Origin: Saussurea involucrata
Lineage: Eukaryota > Streptophyta > Magnoliopsida > Asterales > Asteraceae
Direction: 5' to 3'
Assembly: GCA_033807775.1 (NCBI GenBank)
Contig: CM066317.1
Span: 31,685,870 to 31,749,869, forward strand
DNA length: 64,000 nucleotides
The notes under the pieces: generated by a model
Told to the model about the DNA's origin: nothing
What the model saw: only the letters and a program-made list of their open reading frames with translations
Databases searched by the model: none
Translations under genes and position numbers: made by a program
Shown here: in pieces, positions 44,332-55,867 of the stretch
Layout: the number at the start of each line of letters is the position of its first letter
Position numbering within the stretch: position 1 is the stretch's first letter

Positions 44332-45256
44332 TGAATTAGACTTCGTCCTCGAAGTCCACGTCCGCAAATAGCTCCGGATAGTTCTCCCGCCTCTCAGCTT
44401 CGGGTTCCCAAGTTCACTCGGAACCCTTTCGGTGCTTCCACCGGACCTTCACTAACTGAAAACTAAATTACTCACACCGTCTAAAAAATTTCTCGAATAC
44501 TTTTCTTACTAACGTACTCCTTCTAGGACACTGGGATTATGATCGACAAGACACCCCAACAATTGGAATCATTCCTAGCCAAGTGACTTCGGTTGTCTCC
44601 CAACCTTAGATATTCCATACATCCCGAGTCAAATCTCAAGCTCTAACCATTATAAAGTTGCTCACCAATATACCCTACAGGATACTCGAATTCGATCATT
44701 CCTATCATTAACTGTCGATTAACTTTCACGAGTTCTAATAGACTCCCACAATTTATTCCACATGAATTATCAAACTAGTAAATTTATAATCATCCACGAA
44801 GGTCATTCCACCACAACCATTCACCACAAGCAAACATCTCAGGATTACTACTACCATCAACATAATTTCCTTAAAATCGGCTACAATTCCCCAATTACAC
44901 TAAGGCATTTGGCCTCAAGCCCAAAAGTCGACACCTAAGTATACTATTTACCTCAAAAATTCTATGCATTTATCCTCTTTATTACAAAGGGCAACATTCC
45001 TTAACCGATACTATTCGGCCTACAGTACCCACACGCGTGGGATACCCAACCTTCCACCATCGAAGTATCTTCCACACTCGCTCTACGAAGCCCAGTTACA
45101 CCCCAACGCCTACCTCTCAGGTACGTCTCAAGTCCCGGCACATCGGAGCTACCTCTCAGGTAAGTGCCCAAGACTGTATCCTCTTAGTGCCTACTGGAAA
45201 GTCAAGGTCATAACACATGAATACCGGAGTCCCACCCCGAGATACCCAACCGACCA
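44332..45256 (-). pseudogene. pol C-terminal trace, integrase missing
   Basis: Minus-strand 44337-44445 reads VRWKHRKGSE, stop, TWEPEAERRENYPELFADVD, the chromodomain-like end of a gypsy Pol. From 44460 to 45256 no HHCC finger or DDE core could be read. The space is too short for a whole integrase, so a deletion is likely. Confidence 0.6.
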
Positions 45257-47100
45257 TTAAGACCGAGCAATTGACCCATGACTATCACGGACAAAATTCG
45301 GAATTTCCCCCGAAACTCTCTCGCGATTGGCATTTTCCTCCAAAACTGCCACCTCATGAGCACTACCTATCGACTCGAGAAGAGGTGCAACCACTGTTAA
45401 CCGTTGACACAAGCCCCACAGTGGCTCACCATCCAGATGTCGACTAAGTGCGTCCGTAACAACATCCGCTTTACCGGGGTGGTAAAGTATCTCACCATCA
45501 TAATCCTTGACCACGTCAATCCACCTCCTCTGACGCATGTTGAGGTTTTGCCGGTCATCAAGTACTGGAGGCTTTTATGGTTAGTGTATACACTTGACGC
45601 CATACAAATAGTGCCCCCAAATCTTGAGAGCAAACACCACCAATTCTTACATACCCTCCGGCAAAGTCAACATCGGAGCCTCGCATAACGCCTGCGTAGC
45701 TCCCCAAAGCCCTCTGCTGCTCTTCATCCCAACTAAAAGCCGCAGATTTCTTCGTCGATCGGGTCATCGGTAAAGCAATCTTGGAGAAGTCCTGAATGGA
45801 TCTCCGGAAGTACCCTGCTAACCCAAGAAAACTCCGTACTTCAGTGATAGTCTTTGGCACTTCCCACCGCATCACAGCCGTAATCTTGGCCGGATCCACC
45901 ATAATACCATTCTGGTTCACGACATGCCCTCGAAAGTGGACCTCTCGTAACCAGAACTCACACTTGGAGAGCTTAGCATACAGCTTCTCCCGCCTCAAAA
46001 CTTCCAAAACTTCTCGCAAATGCATCTCATGCTCTTCCTTCGACTTCGATTACACAAGAATATCGTCGATGAACACGATCACCGATCGATCCCACATAGG
46101 GCTACATACCCGGTTCATGAGGTCCATGAACGTTGCGGGTGCATTGCTGAGCCCGAAAGGCATCACCACAAACTTGTAAATGGCCATAACGTGAACGAAA
46201 GGCCGTCTACTTCGTATCCTCTCTCCTCACCCGCATCCGATGATACCCCGATCTCAAATCAACCTTAGAGAACCACGAGGCTCCCTGAAGCTGATCGAAT
46301 AAGTCATCGATTCTTGGCAGAGGATAACGATTCTTCACCGTAAGCTTATTCAACTCACGATAGTCTATACACATCCGTTGGGACCCGTCTTTCTTTTTCA
46401 CACAGAATCGGGCCTCCCCACGGTGAACAACTTGGCTTGATGAACTCCTTTTCAAGAAGTTCCTGCAACGGAGTGTACAACTCCTTCATTTCCGGTGGAG
46501 CCAGGCGATAAGGTGCCTTGGCCACCGGAGCAGCATTCGGAATCAAATCAACGTGGAACTCTACCTGTCGCTCGGGAGGTATCCCCGGTAACTCCTCGGG
46601 AAAATACGTCAGCAACTCCCGTACAACTGGCACATCCTCCACAGACTTCTTCTCTCCGTCGACGCGCGTGTCGATCACATACGCCAAAAATCCCTGACCA
46701 CTGTGCTTCAAGTACCTCCGAGCCCTCGCAGTCGAACATATCGCTGAGGTCCGCCTGGGCAAGCCGCCCTGAACTAGCATTTCTCCCCCGCTTGGGGTTC
46801 GAACTCGTACTTGTTTGCGACGGCAAACAATCTCCGCATCATACGCATCCATCCAATCCATGCCCACAGTCACGCATAACTCCCGCATAGCGATCGGAAT
46901 CAAATCAATCGGGAACCTCACACCAGAGATCTCCAAAGTGCACCCCCGGTACACGTCAGTAACCGTCAAGGTCCTGTCTTCAGCAACTGCAACCACAAGT
47001 GGACAGCCTAACCGTCCTACAACTCGGCCCCAAACACTCACTGACTATGTGAGACACGAAAGGATGAGTAGCCCCGCTATCAATCGTCACCACAGTAAGC
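45257..47100 (-). pseudogene. gypsy protease, RT and RNase H remnants
   Basis: From 5' to 3' on the minus strand: protease active site DSGATH (about 47060-47078) is followed after a frameshift by VGMDWMDAYDAEIVC. RT has CIDYRELNKLTVKNRYPLPR (46355-46400), DLRSGYH and MPFGLSNAPATF, then FIDDILV with a stop right after it where Tyr is expected (about 46055). KLSKCEFWLREV and VRSFLGLAGYFRR follow. RNase H survives as RQRRWIDVVKDYDGEILYHP and DALSR (45430-45538). Several frameshifts and stops; not functional. Confidence 0.85.
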
Positions 47101-47835
47101 ACCGAGTTAACCAAGAACGTACCTGTCACCACTTTATACGTAGCTTGTGCCTCCTCCACTCCCAGTTGACGAACTCTACCTCAGGCCGCCTCCATCACTA
47201 CAGCAAGTGAAGCATACTGCGCGGTACTCACGAACTCCCTGATCTTGGTACGTAACATATCCTTGTACCGTGTCCTCTTCATGTCCTCAAAAGCAGCATG
47301 CTAAGGATAGAATAATGTCATTTCCGTAAACTTTCGGTTCACCTCCTTTATGGCCTCCGCAGTCTGATAGAGCTCCAAGAACTCTTTGGCACTCCTCTCC
47401 ATCTCCACTAGAGGCACATGCTCTACACGAAACATACGACGAACTCCTCCCAGGTCAAGTAGTGCGCCCGTTAAGCGTCAAAGCAATAGCACACCAGTCT
47501 TTCGCTCCGTCTCGTAACAGATTCACCGCGAAGCGAACCTTCTAGTTCACAGGACAACCACCGGTAAGGAATGTGCACTCCATAACCGATCCCGACCCTC
47601 TTGTTCGGGGCTGCCCACCCGCAGGGGGTGGAATCGCCGCAATGCGCTCCTCCATCGACACTATTACCTCATCACGAATGGCGGTAATAATTTCGGGGAT
47701 CGCCTCCTCAAAATATGCGTCACCTTGACCGCAAACATCTCACGAATCTGATCAGCAATAATTCCAGCATCAGCATCTGGATCAACATTGTTGTTCCTCC
47801 TTAACGAGCTACTAGCACACATTAAAACCTGCTAA
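47101..47835 (-). pseudogene. gag remnant of the nested gypsy element
   Basis: A possible start MCASSSLRRNNNVDPDADAG (near 47818), then capsid-like FRFAVNLLRDGAKDWCAIAL (about 47490-47545) and FEDMKRTRYKDMLRTKIREF (about 47235-47295) in shifting frames. No zinc knuckle was found before the protease, so that part appears deleted. Confidence 0.6.
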
Positions 47836-47994
47836 CTACGCTCACACTCAACTCTTCGGATTCTCCGTGACTTTCCCCGACTCGAGCACGGATCCTGTGC
47901 TTCAGATAGTAGGAGCTCTGCTACTACCCTTCACACCTATCCTTACTCGTTTCGAGTCCTGTCCCGGGACGTCCAAGTAGTTGCTTACCACAAA

Positions 47995-48755
47995 CAAACA
48001 CATATGCCCATTCCGGCATATGCAAACACTTTTCCTAGCTCCCTAGAAATATCGTAATACCCCACCACCCTTGCTAGAACGGAACCCCCACTAGCCCTGA
48101 CGAGTCGCCTCGTAAACGCACAGTCGTATACAGTGAAACCAGATAGACATTCGAATATAAGATTCTATCCTACAACGGTTGGACTCAAACAAGAGCTGCG
48201 CAATAGAACTAAATCCAACATTCTAAGGCTATTCAGTTCCTACTGCATACAACCTAAGGTGCATTCACATAACAACCTATCAAGGCTAGCATGAGTTCCT
48301 AATAGCAAGTAACAAGTATACAGTACCACAAAATCCACGTAAGCAATCTAGCATACATACTCCTATGTTCTAGAAAGCAATCTAGCATACGTACTCATAT
48401 GTAAACGCTATTCCCAGCTCACTAGGAATTTCATCTCATCCCACTACTCTTGCTACAACGGAATCCTTGTTAGCCATAACGAGTTGCCTCGCGAATACCC
48501 AGTCGCACGCAGCGTGAATCAAATAGACATTCGAATACAAGATTCTATCCTAGAACGGTTGGACTCAAACAAGAGCTGCGCAGTAGAACTAAATCAAATA
48601 TTCTAAGGCTATATGATTCTTACTGCATGCAACCTATAGGGCCTTCACTTGACAACCTACTATAACTAGCATTGATTCCTACTAGCAAGCAGTCATCGTA
48701 CAGTACAGTGTAAACAACCTCGGAAATCTAGCATGCATACCCTATGCCTAGAAAG
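47995..48755 (-). repeat. 380-bp tandem duplication in the element leader
   Basis: GACATTCGAATATAAGATTC at 48146 recurs at 48526, and the flanking sequences align over about 380 bp with moderate divergence (for example GGTTGGACTCAAACAAGAGC in both). Confidence 0.85.
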
Positions 48756-48950
48756 CAATAAATACACTAAGTGATGTACCTTCCCAATTGGCGTCGGCTG
48801 ACTGTACACACTGCGCCCACGATCACCGTTTCCCAAACGGGCTTTCTCCGTTCATTTATTTGCAAAGATTTTAATAAGAGAGTTTAAAAAAACTTCATAG
48901 CCGCAACTTGAGACCAAACACATCGAGATGTGTTTGATTCACTCAAGTTG

Positions 48951-48963
48951 TGCTCTGATACCA
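48951..48963 (-). other. primer-binding site, tRNA-iMet
   Basis: The minus strand reads TGGTATCAGAGCA next to the 5' LTR. Confidence 0.88.
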
Positions 48964-48966
48964 AGT

Positions 48967-51192
48967 TGTAACGTCCCAAAAATTACAAGGAATTAAAATT
49001 TTTAAAACATGCATTTCATCATAAAACAATCACAATTTAATAATTCGTAACTCAAATGAAGTTAACGTCATTAACTCGAACAGTCAATAAAGTTATGCAG
49101 CGGAAATTCCTTAAAATAAAATCCAAAGGTTTGAAAGTGAAACTTAAACAATTCTCGACACTCCGCGCCTAGTGTGTGTACCGTCAAGCCCGACTGCCGC
49201 TCGCACCTGAAATCACAACATATTGGGAAAGGGTAAGCTAAACGCTTAGTGAATCCTATCACACACGCAGGTAGCAACCCCACGTATATCACCCCTACTC
49301 GCCAGTAGGCAACATCACCATCACCACGAATATAAATCCACATAATAATTAACGTATAAATACGAACCTCGGTCCCACCGAGGACACCAAAAATATATCG
49401 ATACAAGCTCAGTCCCACCGAGCCCTCGGTCCCACCGAGTAAAGACATTGATACAAGCTCAGTCCCACCGAGCCCTCGGTCCCACCGAGTAAAGATAATA
49501 CAATTGTACTAGCTCAGTCCCACCGAGCCCTCGGTCCCACCGAGCCCCCCAGTCCCACTGAGGTGTACACAAGCATACATAATTCACATACACATTCAAC
49601 AGATCACAACTAGATATCACATCCCAACTAATTCACGTAAACACGTAATAACACATAATAACACGTAACACAAAATAACGATATACATGAAATTCCTAAC
49701 TACGCGGTGAGAGAACTCACCTCAAAGCAACGCGACGCGCCCACGAGCCGCAACACCGACACGTCAACTTTCCTCACTTTTTCCCACCTAAATACGCACT
49801 AAAAACGTCAACGGAAAGTCCCAACTCAAACTACGATTACTAACTCACAAAACTAAACATTCCAGCTTTTTTATCTAAAAACACAGGCCTGTTCGGGACC
49901 TGTTTTACCCCCTTGAAACTGATAATTCCAGAAATCAAATTCCATAATCATAAAGTCCCCTGTCTTAGGGTTCCAGGGACATATCGCACGAGTTCTAACG
50001 ATTTTTCTACAATTTAATATGAATTTCCTACGAACGACTATCAAAGCTGGAAGTTTCGGAACAGATTGCAAAAACAGTCAGTTTAGACCTAGCTATAGGC
50101 TTAATCGGATTTTCAGTAAAACACGAAAAACCTTCCCAACTCGATTTGTGAATTTTGGGAACTGATTTCACCTCAAACCGAGTTACGTGGAAAAAGTTAT
50201 GGTCTATGCAAAACAGGGACAGAATGAGGTTTTCACATAAAATGATAACTTTAGATTACTACCAATAAGCCATGACTTAATTCAATTCAGACCTGCAATC
50301 GACTTTGACTTAGGGTTCTAGGATTATATGTTCAACCATTCCAGCACCACCCACTGCCACCTCCGGCAGTGGTGGTCGCCGGCGGCGGCAGCGGCAGTCA
50401 CCGTCGGCGGTGGTGGGGATTGTTTGAAGAAAACTCCGGCGAGATCAACGGAATAACCCGATCACCTCTCTTGGCCACACACCCACCAACGCACCGCAGA
50501 TACGCAATATGCCACCCCCGCACTGGTGGCGCACGGCGGCCACACACCGGCAGCCAAGGCTGACGGCGGCTGTGGTGGTTTCACGGCGACGGGGAAACAA
50601 CGAAATGAAAAATAAAAAGAAACGAGAAGAGACGAGAAGAGACGGTACCTCTCGCTCAGAAACGCAGCAACACAGGATCCTCGTCGGTTCCTTCTCCCTC
50701 TCACGTTCTCTCGCTGCTACTCCCTCTCGCGCTCTCTCTTTCTCTTCGCTGCTCTCTCTCTCTTCGCTGTTCTCCCTCTCTTCGTTGGCAAGACAGCAGC
50801 GGCGACAGTTTGCTGGTGGTTTAGGGTGGTCGACGGCGGCAGGGGAATGGGGAGGGGTTTGGTCCGACGAGGGAGGCAAGGGTAATAGGAGATTAGGGTT
50901 TGTGGTTTCTTTTCTTGCGATACACGAACCGAACACAACAGGAGGAGGGGATCGGTTCTCATGGACCGATCCCATGCAAACTCTAATAACAAAAGTCACA
51001 TTTAGCCCCTAGGTTCCAAAGCTAAGCCATTTTTACCCCAAGAATTTAGGATTTTACCAAAAGAATCAACTAACACCAAACTAATCCATTTTTGGTCCTT
51101 GCCGTCTAATCCCGATAACAAAACATCGTTAAGAAAACTATTAAGGCAAATAAATAATTAATTAAAATCCATACCGGGACACGGGCTTTACA
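48967..51192 (-). repeat. 5' LTR of the nested gypsy element
   Basis: 2226 bp, nearly identical to 42171-44318. The difference in length comes mainly from extra hairpin units at 49450-49540. Confidence 0.93.
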
Positions 51193-51197
51193 ACAAT

Positions 51198-53052
51198 TTG
51201 TTAAACAAGTTGTTGGGACACGTGGTTTATAAGTTGGCGTTAGGATATGGCTAATCTCAGGATAAGTGACGGAGCGGTAGTATGTGGTTACCCACAGGAG
51301 GAACCAAGTGTTTTTGGTTGTGAGAGTCGCTGGGTGGGTATATTTTTGGGATCATTGAAAGTTTAAAAGAGATGTTGGTTTGGTTATTCCTCGTTGTGGC
51401 GTGGTAGATGTGAATCTTTAAGGGAGGTGAATTGTTTCTTATGTGCGAAGGAATTATTCGAGAATATAATAGTTTGGAAATCAAGGAGTGTGTAGTGGCT
51501 TCGAACACCGGTGTCACTTGGGATGACTGGGTTGGATGCCTCAAGTTAGAAACTTTGGTACAACCGTTTGGTCATGTATAGTAATGAGGAAGTGTAATCG
51601 ATGCATGGGAAAAGGTCGAAGGATAGGGGCAAGTGACGTTTAGTGGGCGGTGCTCCACGCTAACGTGGGGAGGTGAAGATAGTATGTCGGAATAAGTGAG
51701 TAGGTTGGAAATAGGAAGTTTGGCAGTAACACCGAAAAGGTGGAGTAGTGTGTGTAGATTATCGTCGGTAAGTGTGCAAACTCCTGGAAAGAGTATAGAG
51801 AAAGGGGATTTGTATATGTTTTAAGTTCGGGAAAGAAGTGTAATAAGGTAGTTGAATGTGGTGCTCGGAATGAAGGACCATTGGATTTGAGTTGGTGATG
51901 TTGTGAGAAATGTTCAAACGAACTGGTCGTTCAGTGATATGCTATTGGGGATAGTTTTATGTGAACATGGTTACTCCTCCTCGTTGAGTGAGGGTAACCG
52001 AGGTTATGTCATTTATAATTGGACGTTTGTGGAATGCAGTGAGAAATTGATGTATCTTCAGGATGAGTTCAATTCGGATAGGTGAACACTTCAATGAGGG
52101 ATTATGGAGGTTTCCTACTATTAGCTACATATAAGTGTGGGGTGATGTAGTGGTGAGAACGTATGAATTAGTTGACGAGCTGTAGCCGTGAGTCCAAGTG
52201 TGTGGACAAAGTGGACAATATCTAGAACGGTTGGCATGAGATGTTACAGATAGTATTTAAGCGGGTATAGTGGATTGGAGAGGTTACAAGTATATGGTAC
52301 AAGATTGTGCGACATAGCAAAGTTGTGACTCACCAAGGGCGGTTCCGAAGTATGGAGTACGATTATGTTTTCCATCAGAACGGTTTGGGGCAACCGAGTG
52401 GGACTAAGTTGGTTGGATTGAAAAGCATAAGACTCCTGAACCACGAGTTTAGGAAAGGGGCAGTATGATGCGGAAGACGCCCCATAGTTTGGAGTGGTGC
52501 ATTCAGGAAAAAGGTGAAGTGGACTACGTTCTTGGATCCGTTGAAATTACGAAAAGATGGATAGATAGTGTGCGATCTTGTGGTGCCCGATGAAGTTTTG
52601 GAAGAATTTATAGTGTGATGCACGTCTCTGTTATGGAGAGCAAATGTTGAAAGTTGAGATGATGGCGACCTTGCAAGGAATACAGGCGATAAGGAGTTGA
52701 CCTTTGTCATAATAAAACGTGTAAGGGCAGTAACTTACAAGTTGGAGTTACTGAAAGAATTAAAGGGAGTGCACTTAGCGTTCCATGTCTCGAATTTGAA
52801 AAGACGTTTGGGCTGAGCCAGAGGTGGCAGTACCATTGGAGGATATCAGAATTGGTGGAAGGTTGACTTACGTAAAGGAACCCGTTGGGATTTCGGACAG
52901 CAAGACTCGTAAGTTGAGGAACAAGGAGATCAGACCAGTAAAGGTTCAGTGGCGGTTTCTTAAGAGACGAGAGGCAACTTAGGAGTTAGAAGCGGACATG
53001 AGGTCCAAGTACCCTCATCTCTTCGACAATGGAATTCCGGGGACGGAATTCT
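51198..53052 (+). pseudogene. right interior of the outer gypsy element
   Basis: A trace of RT (CVDYRR) at about 51744-51762. Near the end VTYKLELLKELKGVHLAFHV (about 52725-52790), RLTYVKEPVGISDSKTRKLR and NKEIRPVKVQWRF, then a stop and ADMRSKYPHLFDN (about 52990-53035), which are the GPY/F-to-chromodomain end of gypsy Pol. Everything between is unreadable. Confidence 0.7.
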
Positions 53053-53067
53053 TTTGAGGGGGAGGTA
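53053..53067 (+). other. polypurine tract of the outer gypsy element
   Basis: TTTGAGGGGGAGGTA directly before the 3' LTR. Confidence 0.75.
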
Positions 53068-53068
53068 T

Positions 53069-54567
53069 TGTAATAACCGAGTTTAGATAAAGAAGTGTAA
53101 GTTGAGTGAGAAAAAAATAGAAACTTTAATCTTGGAGGGGCCAAAAGGTAATTTGGGGAAATTGGGGTATAAAACTCACAAGAAGGGCACAAAACCCTAA
53201 GTAATCATTTTGTTACTCTTGTTGGCGGCTATAGAGAGAGAGTAGAGAAGGAAGATTTGGTTTCAATCTACAAGCGTGAAGAAGAGGAGGAGGTCTTGAA
53301 AGCAATCAACTCAAGCTAATGATCTAGACTCATTTCCTCTCAGCTTCTATCAATTTAGTTTTGGAATAAATGAGATTTTGGAGGAATTGGAATTTCTGGG
53401 TAATTGTATACGAGTGAACTGCTCACTTGTGTTTTTCAAAATGTGAAGAATGTTTGCCTTGTAAAGTAATATCGTGTATAGATTTATTTGATTTGTGAAA
53501 GTCTCTGCGTGGTTAAGCTCATTCGAATCGATTACCGAGCATTGCGTCTAACCCGGATATTGGGTTCCGGTATGGTAGATCCGGAATTAGCATGTTCCGG
53601 TATGGTAGACCCGGAATTAGCATGATCCGGTATGAGGACCGGAATCCGGAAAGGATCCGGTATTGGGCCAGAATCCGGAATATGATCCGGTAGCGGCCGG
53701 GATCCCGGATTTAGATCCGGTATGTGAGTGGGATCCGGAACTACGGTTTTGGATTCGGTAGTATTAGTCAAGAGTGAGAATCTGTTCAGAAGGGAGAAGG
53801 TTTAACTTAGGACTTACTATTTTTATTCTGTTATCATCATAGGTGTTTCCCCTTAAAATCTGAAGTTTTCGTGAAGAGTAATTGCTAAAGCGTCAGGTGA
53901 GTTTTTTCTAACTAAAAATACGTGCTTTTAACGTGTTTTCTGAAGTAAGTAAATGAAGAGAAATGTGATGTTATTTACATGAAATATCTATATGAAAGTT
54001 TATTTGAGATGTATGCATACATTGTGGTTAGACGTAAATTGGCTAAGTCGGGGGGTGTGGCCCGCCAATGCTCATACCGGGGGTGTGTCCTGTTTATGCC
54101 ATGGGAGGAGTGACCCAGTAAGGCAGTGTGAGACTGACACGTTGTCACTTCCGAGTGACTTCAGTGTGCCATTTACGAGTGTGAAGTTACTTGCAAGTTT
54201 TATTTAAAAATTGTTTTTGAAAGTTATGAACTGTTTTAATATGATTTGAGAACTGTTGTCTTGAGGGAACTCACTAGACCTCATGGTCTAACCCTCGCAT
54301 TTTCCAAACCAACCCTTATTCAGGTAAGCGTACAGTAGATGGCACTAGTAAGTGCAAGAAGAAGGCTTAAGCGTAAAGCTTTGGTCTAGGAGGAGATTAT
54401 TCTATTAGTAAGTCAAGCTTAGTATTCTAGAAATCTAAGTTGTGTAATAGGTTGTTTCCGCCAACCTTCTGATGTACTCGTTGTATGAAGATGTTAATTT
54501 GAGGTCGTTTCGGCGAGTTATTTAATTATTGTTGCTTATGCTTTATTCGTTGAGTTGGGTTGTTACA
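53069..54567 (+). repeat. 3' LTR of the outer gypsy element
   Basis: 1499 bp, ending GGTTGTTACA. It matches 38075-39641 but has two fewer hairpin units and a shorter G-run. It carries the candidate intron 53897-54323 with hairpin at 54275-54290. Confidence 0.92.
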
Positions 54568-54572
54568 TCCAT

Positions 54573-55019
54573 ACTATGATCCACTATGATACACGGTGTG
54601 ATCCACTGTGATACCCATTTCCTAACAAACTTACCTTATTACGATCAACCTAGTTCTCATCCTCAAATGCCCATGGTGGAGTCTTCTCGAAGGACCAGGA
54701 TGAGGAAACATATGCAGTTAGAAAGATTCTTCTGTGCGGTGGCCATGGGAGATAACAACGATCCTAACCACGATGGATCCGACGAGCAACAAGGACATTC
54801 CGAGATCTATACCAATGAGCAACAAAGACGTTCCACGGATAGCTCGGTCCGAGTCTTCAATCTCCCCCATAAAGAGCATTCCACCATGACCCTAAATACA
54901 TGTCCATTATCATAATGAACAATGCAAAGAAAAACGCAGGGGGGTGCAGAGAAAAACGCAGAAGGGGGTTTAAGAGTCATTGGAAAACGTAGAGAGGGTT
55001 TGGGAGTCGTCGGTGAGAA
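54573..55019 (+). other. unrecognised open frame, possible gene fragment
   Basis: An open frame from about 54586 to 54915 includes PMVESSRRTRMRKHMQLERF and GDNNDPNHDGSDEQQGHSE. Codon use looks more protein-like than its surroundings, but I recognise no domain, and its start lies inside the GTGATA repeat. It could be an exon of a gene broken by the insertions, or chance. Confidence 0.25.
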
Positions 55020-55166
55020 TGTTCAACGTACTTAGACTGTATTATTGACAACTATATATAGGCTTACAACATAAATACAAAAGGAATGTCCAATGAAAAG
55101 GAATTACATAATTACAACCTAACTAAAATAGAATAAATTGAACCATTTCATCCATAAGTATCGACA
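55020..55166 (-). repeat. candidate short 3' LTR of the copia fragment
   Basis: In the sense orientation it begins TGTCGATACTT after a polypurine tract (55168-55180) and ends TTGAACA, about 147 bp, with a TATATATAG box inside. No second copy is available for comparison. Confidence 0.45.
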
Positions 55167-55276
55167 ATACCCCCTTCAAGCGTGACGTCGGGTGTATACT
55201 GACACAAAGGTTGGAACGAAATGACTGATATTACGGTCGGGATAAGCTCTTAGTAAACACATCAGCAACATTTAGG

Positions 55277-55867
55277 TTAGTGGGAACATAATGCGTGACA
55301 ACCCGACCACTCTGCACCATTTTCTCGAACAAAATGATAGTCCAGTTCAATATGCCTAGCACGTTTATGAGAGACTGGGTTTCTGCTTATGAAAATGGCA
55401 CTCTTATTATCACTCAAAATAGTTGGAGCATGGGGTACAGAAATATACAGATCTCGAAGCAAGTGTGTTAACCAAATAACATCTGTTGTAGCATTCGCAA
55501 GAGCGCGATATTCAGATTCGCAACTAGATCTGGCCACAGTTTGCTGCTTATTAGAATTCCATGTGACTAGATTTGGCCCAATGAAGATGGAATATCCAGA
55601 AGTAGATCGACGAGTATCGGGGCGGGCAGCCCAATCAGCATCTGAATACGCTAGAATGTCACATGAAAACCACGTGTGAAGATAAGGCCAAAATTAGAAG
55701 TGCCCTTTACGTACCGCAAAATGCGTTTAACAGCTTGAAAGCAGTCATAGGTTTATGCATAAACTGACTAACGGTGTTTACAGCATATGAGATGTCTGGT
55801 CTGATGATTGTAAGATACTGAAGGGCACCTACAAGCGAAAGCGAACGCTACAAAGTTGGGTCATTAA
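55277..55867 (-). pseudogene. copia RNase H remnant
   Basis: Minus-strand reading: YLTIIRPDISYAVNTVSQFM, YSDADWAARPDTRRSTSGYS, CESEYRALANATTDVIWL, then DNKSAIFISRNPVSHKRARH with IELDYHFVRE. This is canonical copia RNase H with catalytic D, E and D residues visible, but broken by stops near 55740-55860. Confidence 0.85.

Larger units (their letters stand above)
42171..51192 (-). mobile_element. gutted Ty3/gypsy element nested in the outer one
   Basis: LTRs 42171-44318 and 48967-51192 with TSD ACAAT (42166-42170 and 51193-51197). On the minus strand: primer site, gag remnants, protease, RT with stops, truncated RNase H, no recognisable integrase core and a chromodomain-like tail. The LTRs are nearly identical apart from one array expansion, so a recent insertion carried an already defective interior. 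Confidence 0.92.
38075..54567 (+). mobile_element. gutted Ty3/gypsy element, host of a nested insertion
   Basis: LTRs 38075-39641 and 53069-54567, TSD TCCAT (38070-38074 and 54568-54572), tRNA-iMet primer site and polypurine tract identify a full-length plus-strand element interrupted at 42166-42170. The LTRs are similar, yet the interior (39657-42165 and 51198-53052) yields only a GTGTAGATTATCGTCG RT trace near 51745 and a C-terminal integrase/chromodomain trace at 52740-53000. It therefore appears to have been non-autonomous when it inserted. Confidence 0.9.

Noticed and set aside
54586..54680. N-terminal part of the orphan frame as a real start
   Set aside because: It begins inside the GTGATA repeat, so the upstream codons are repeat sequence.
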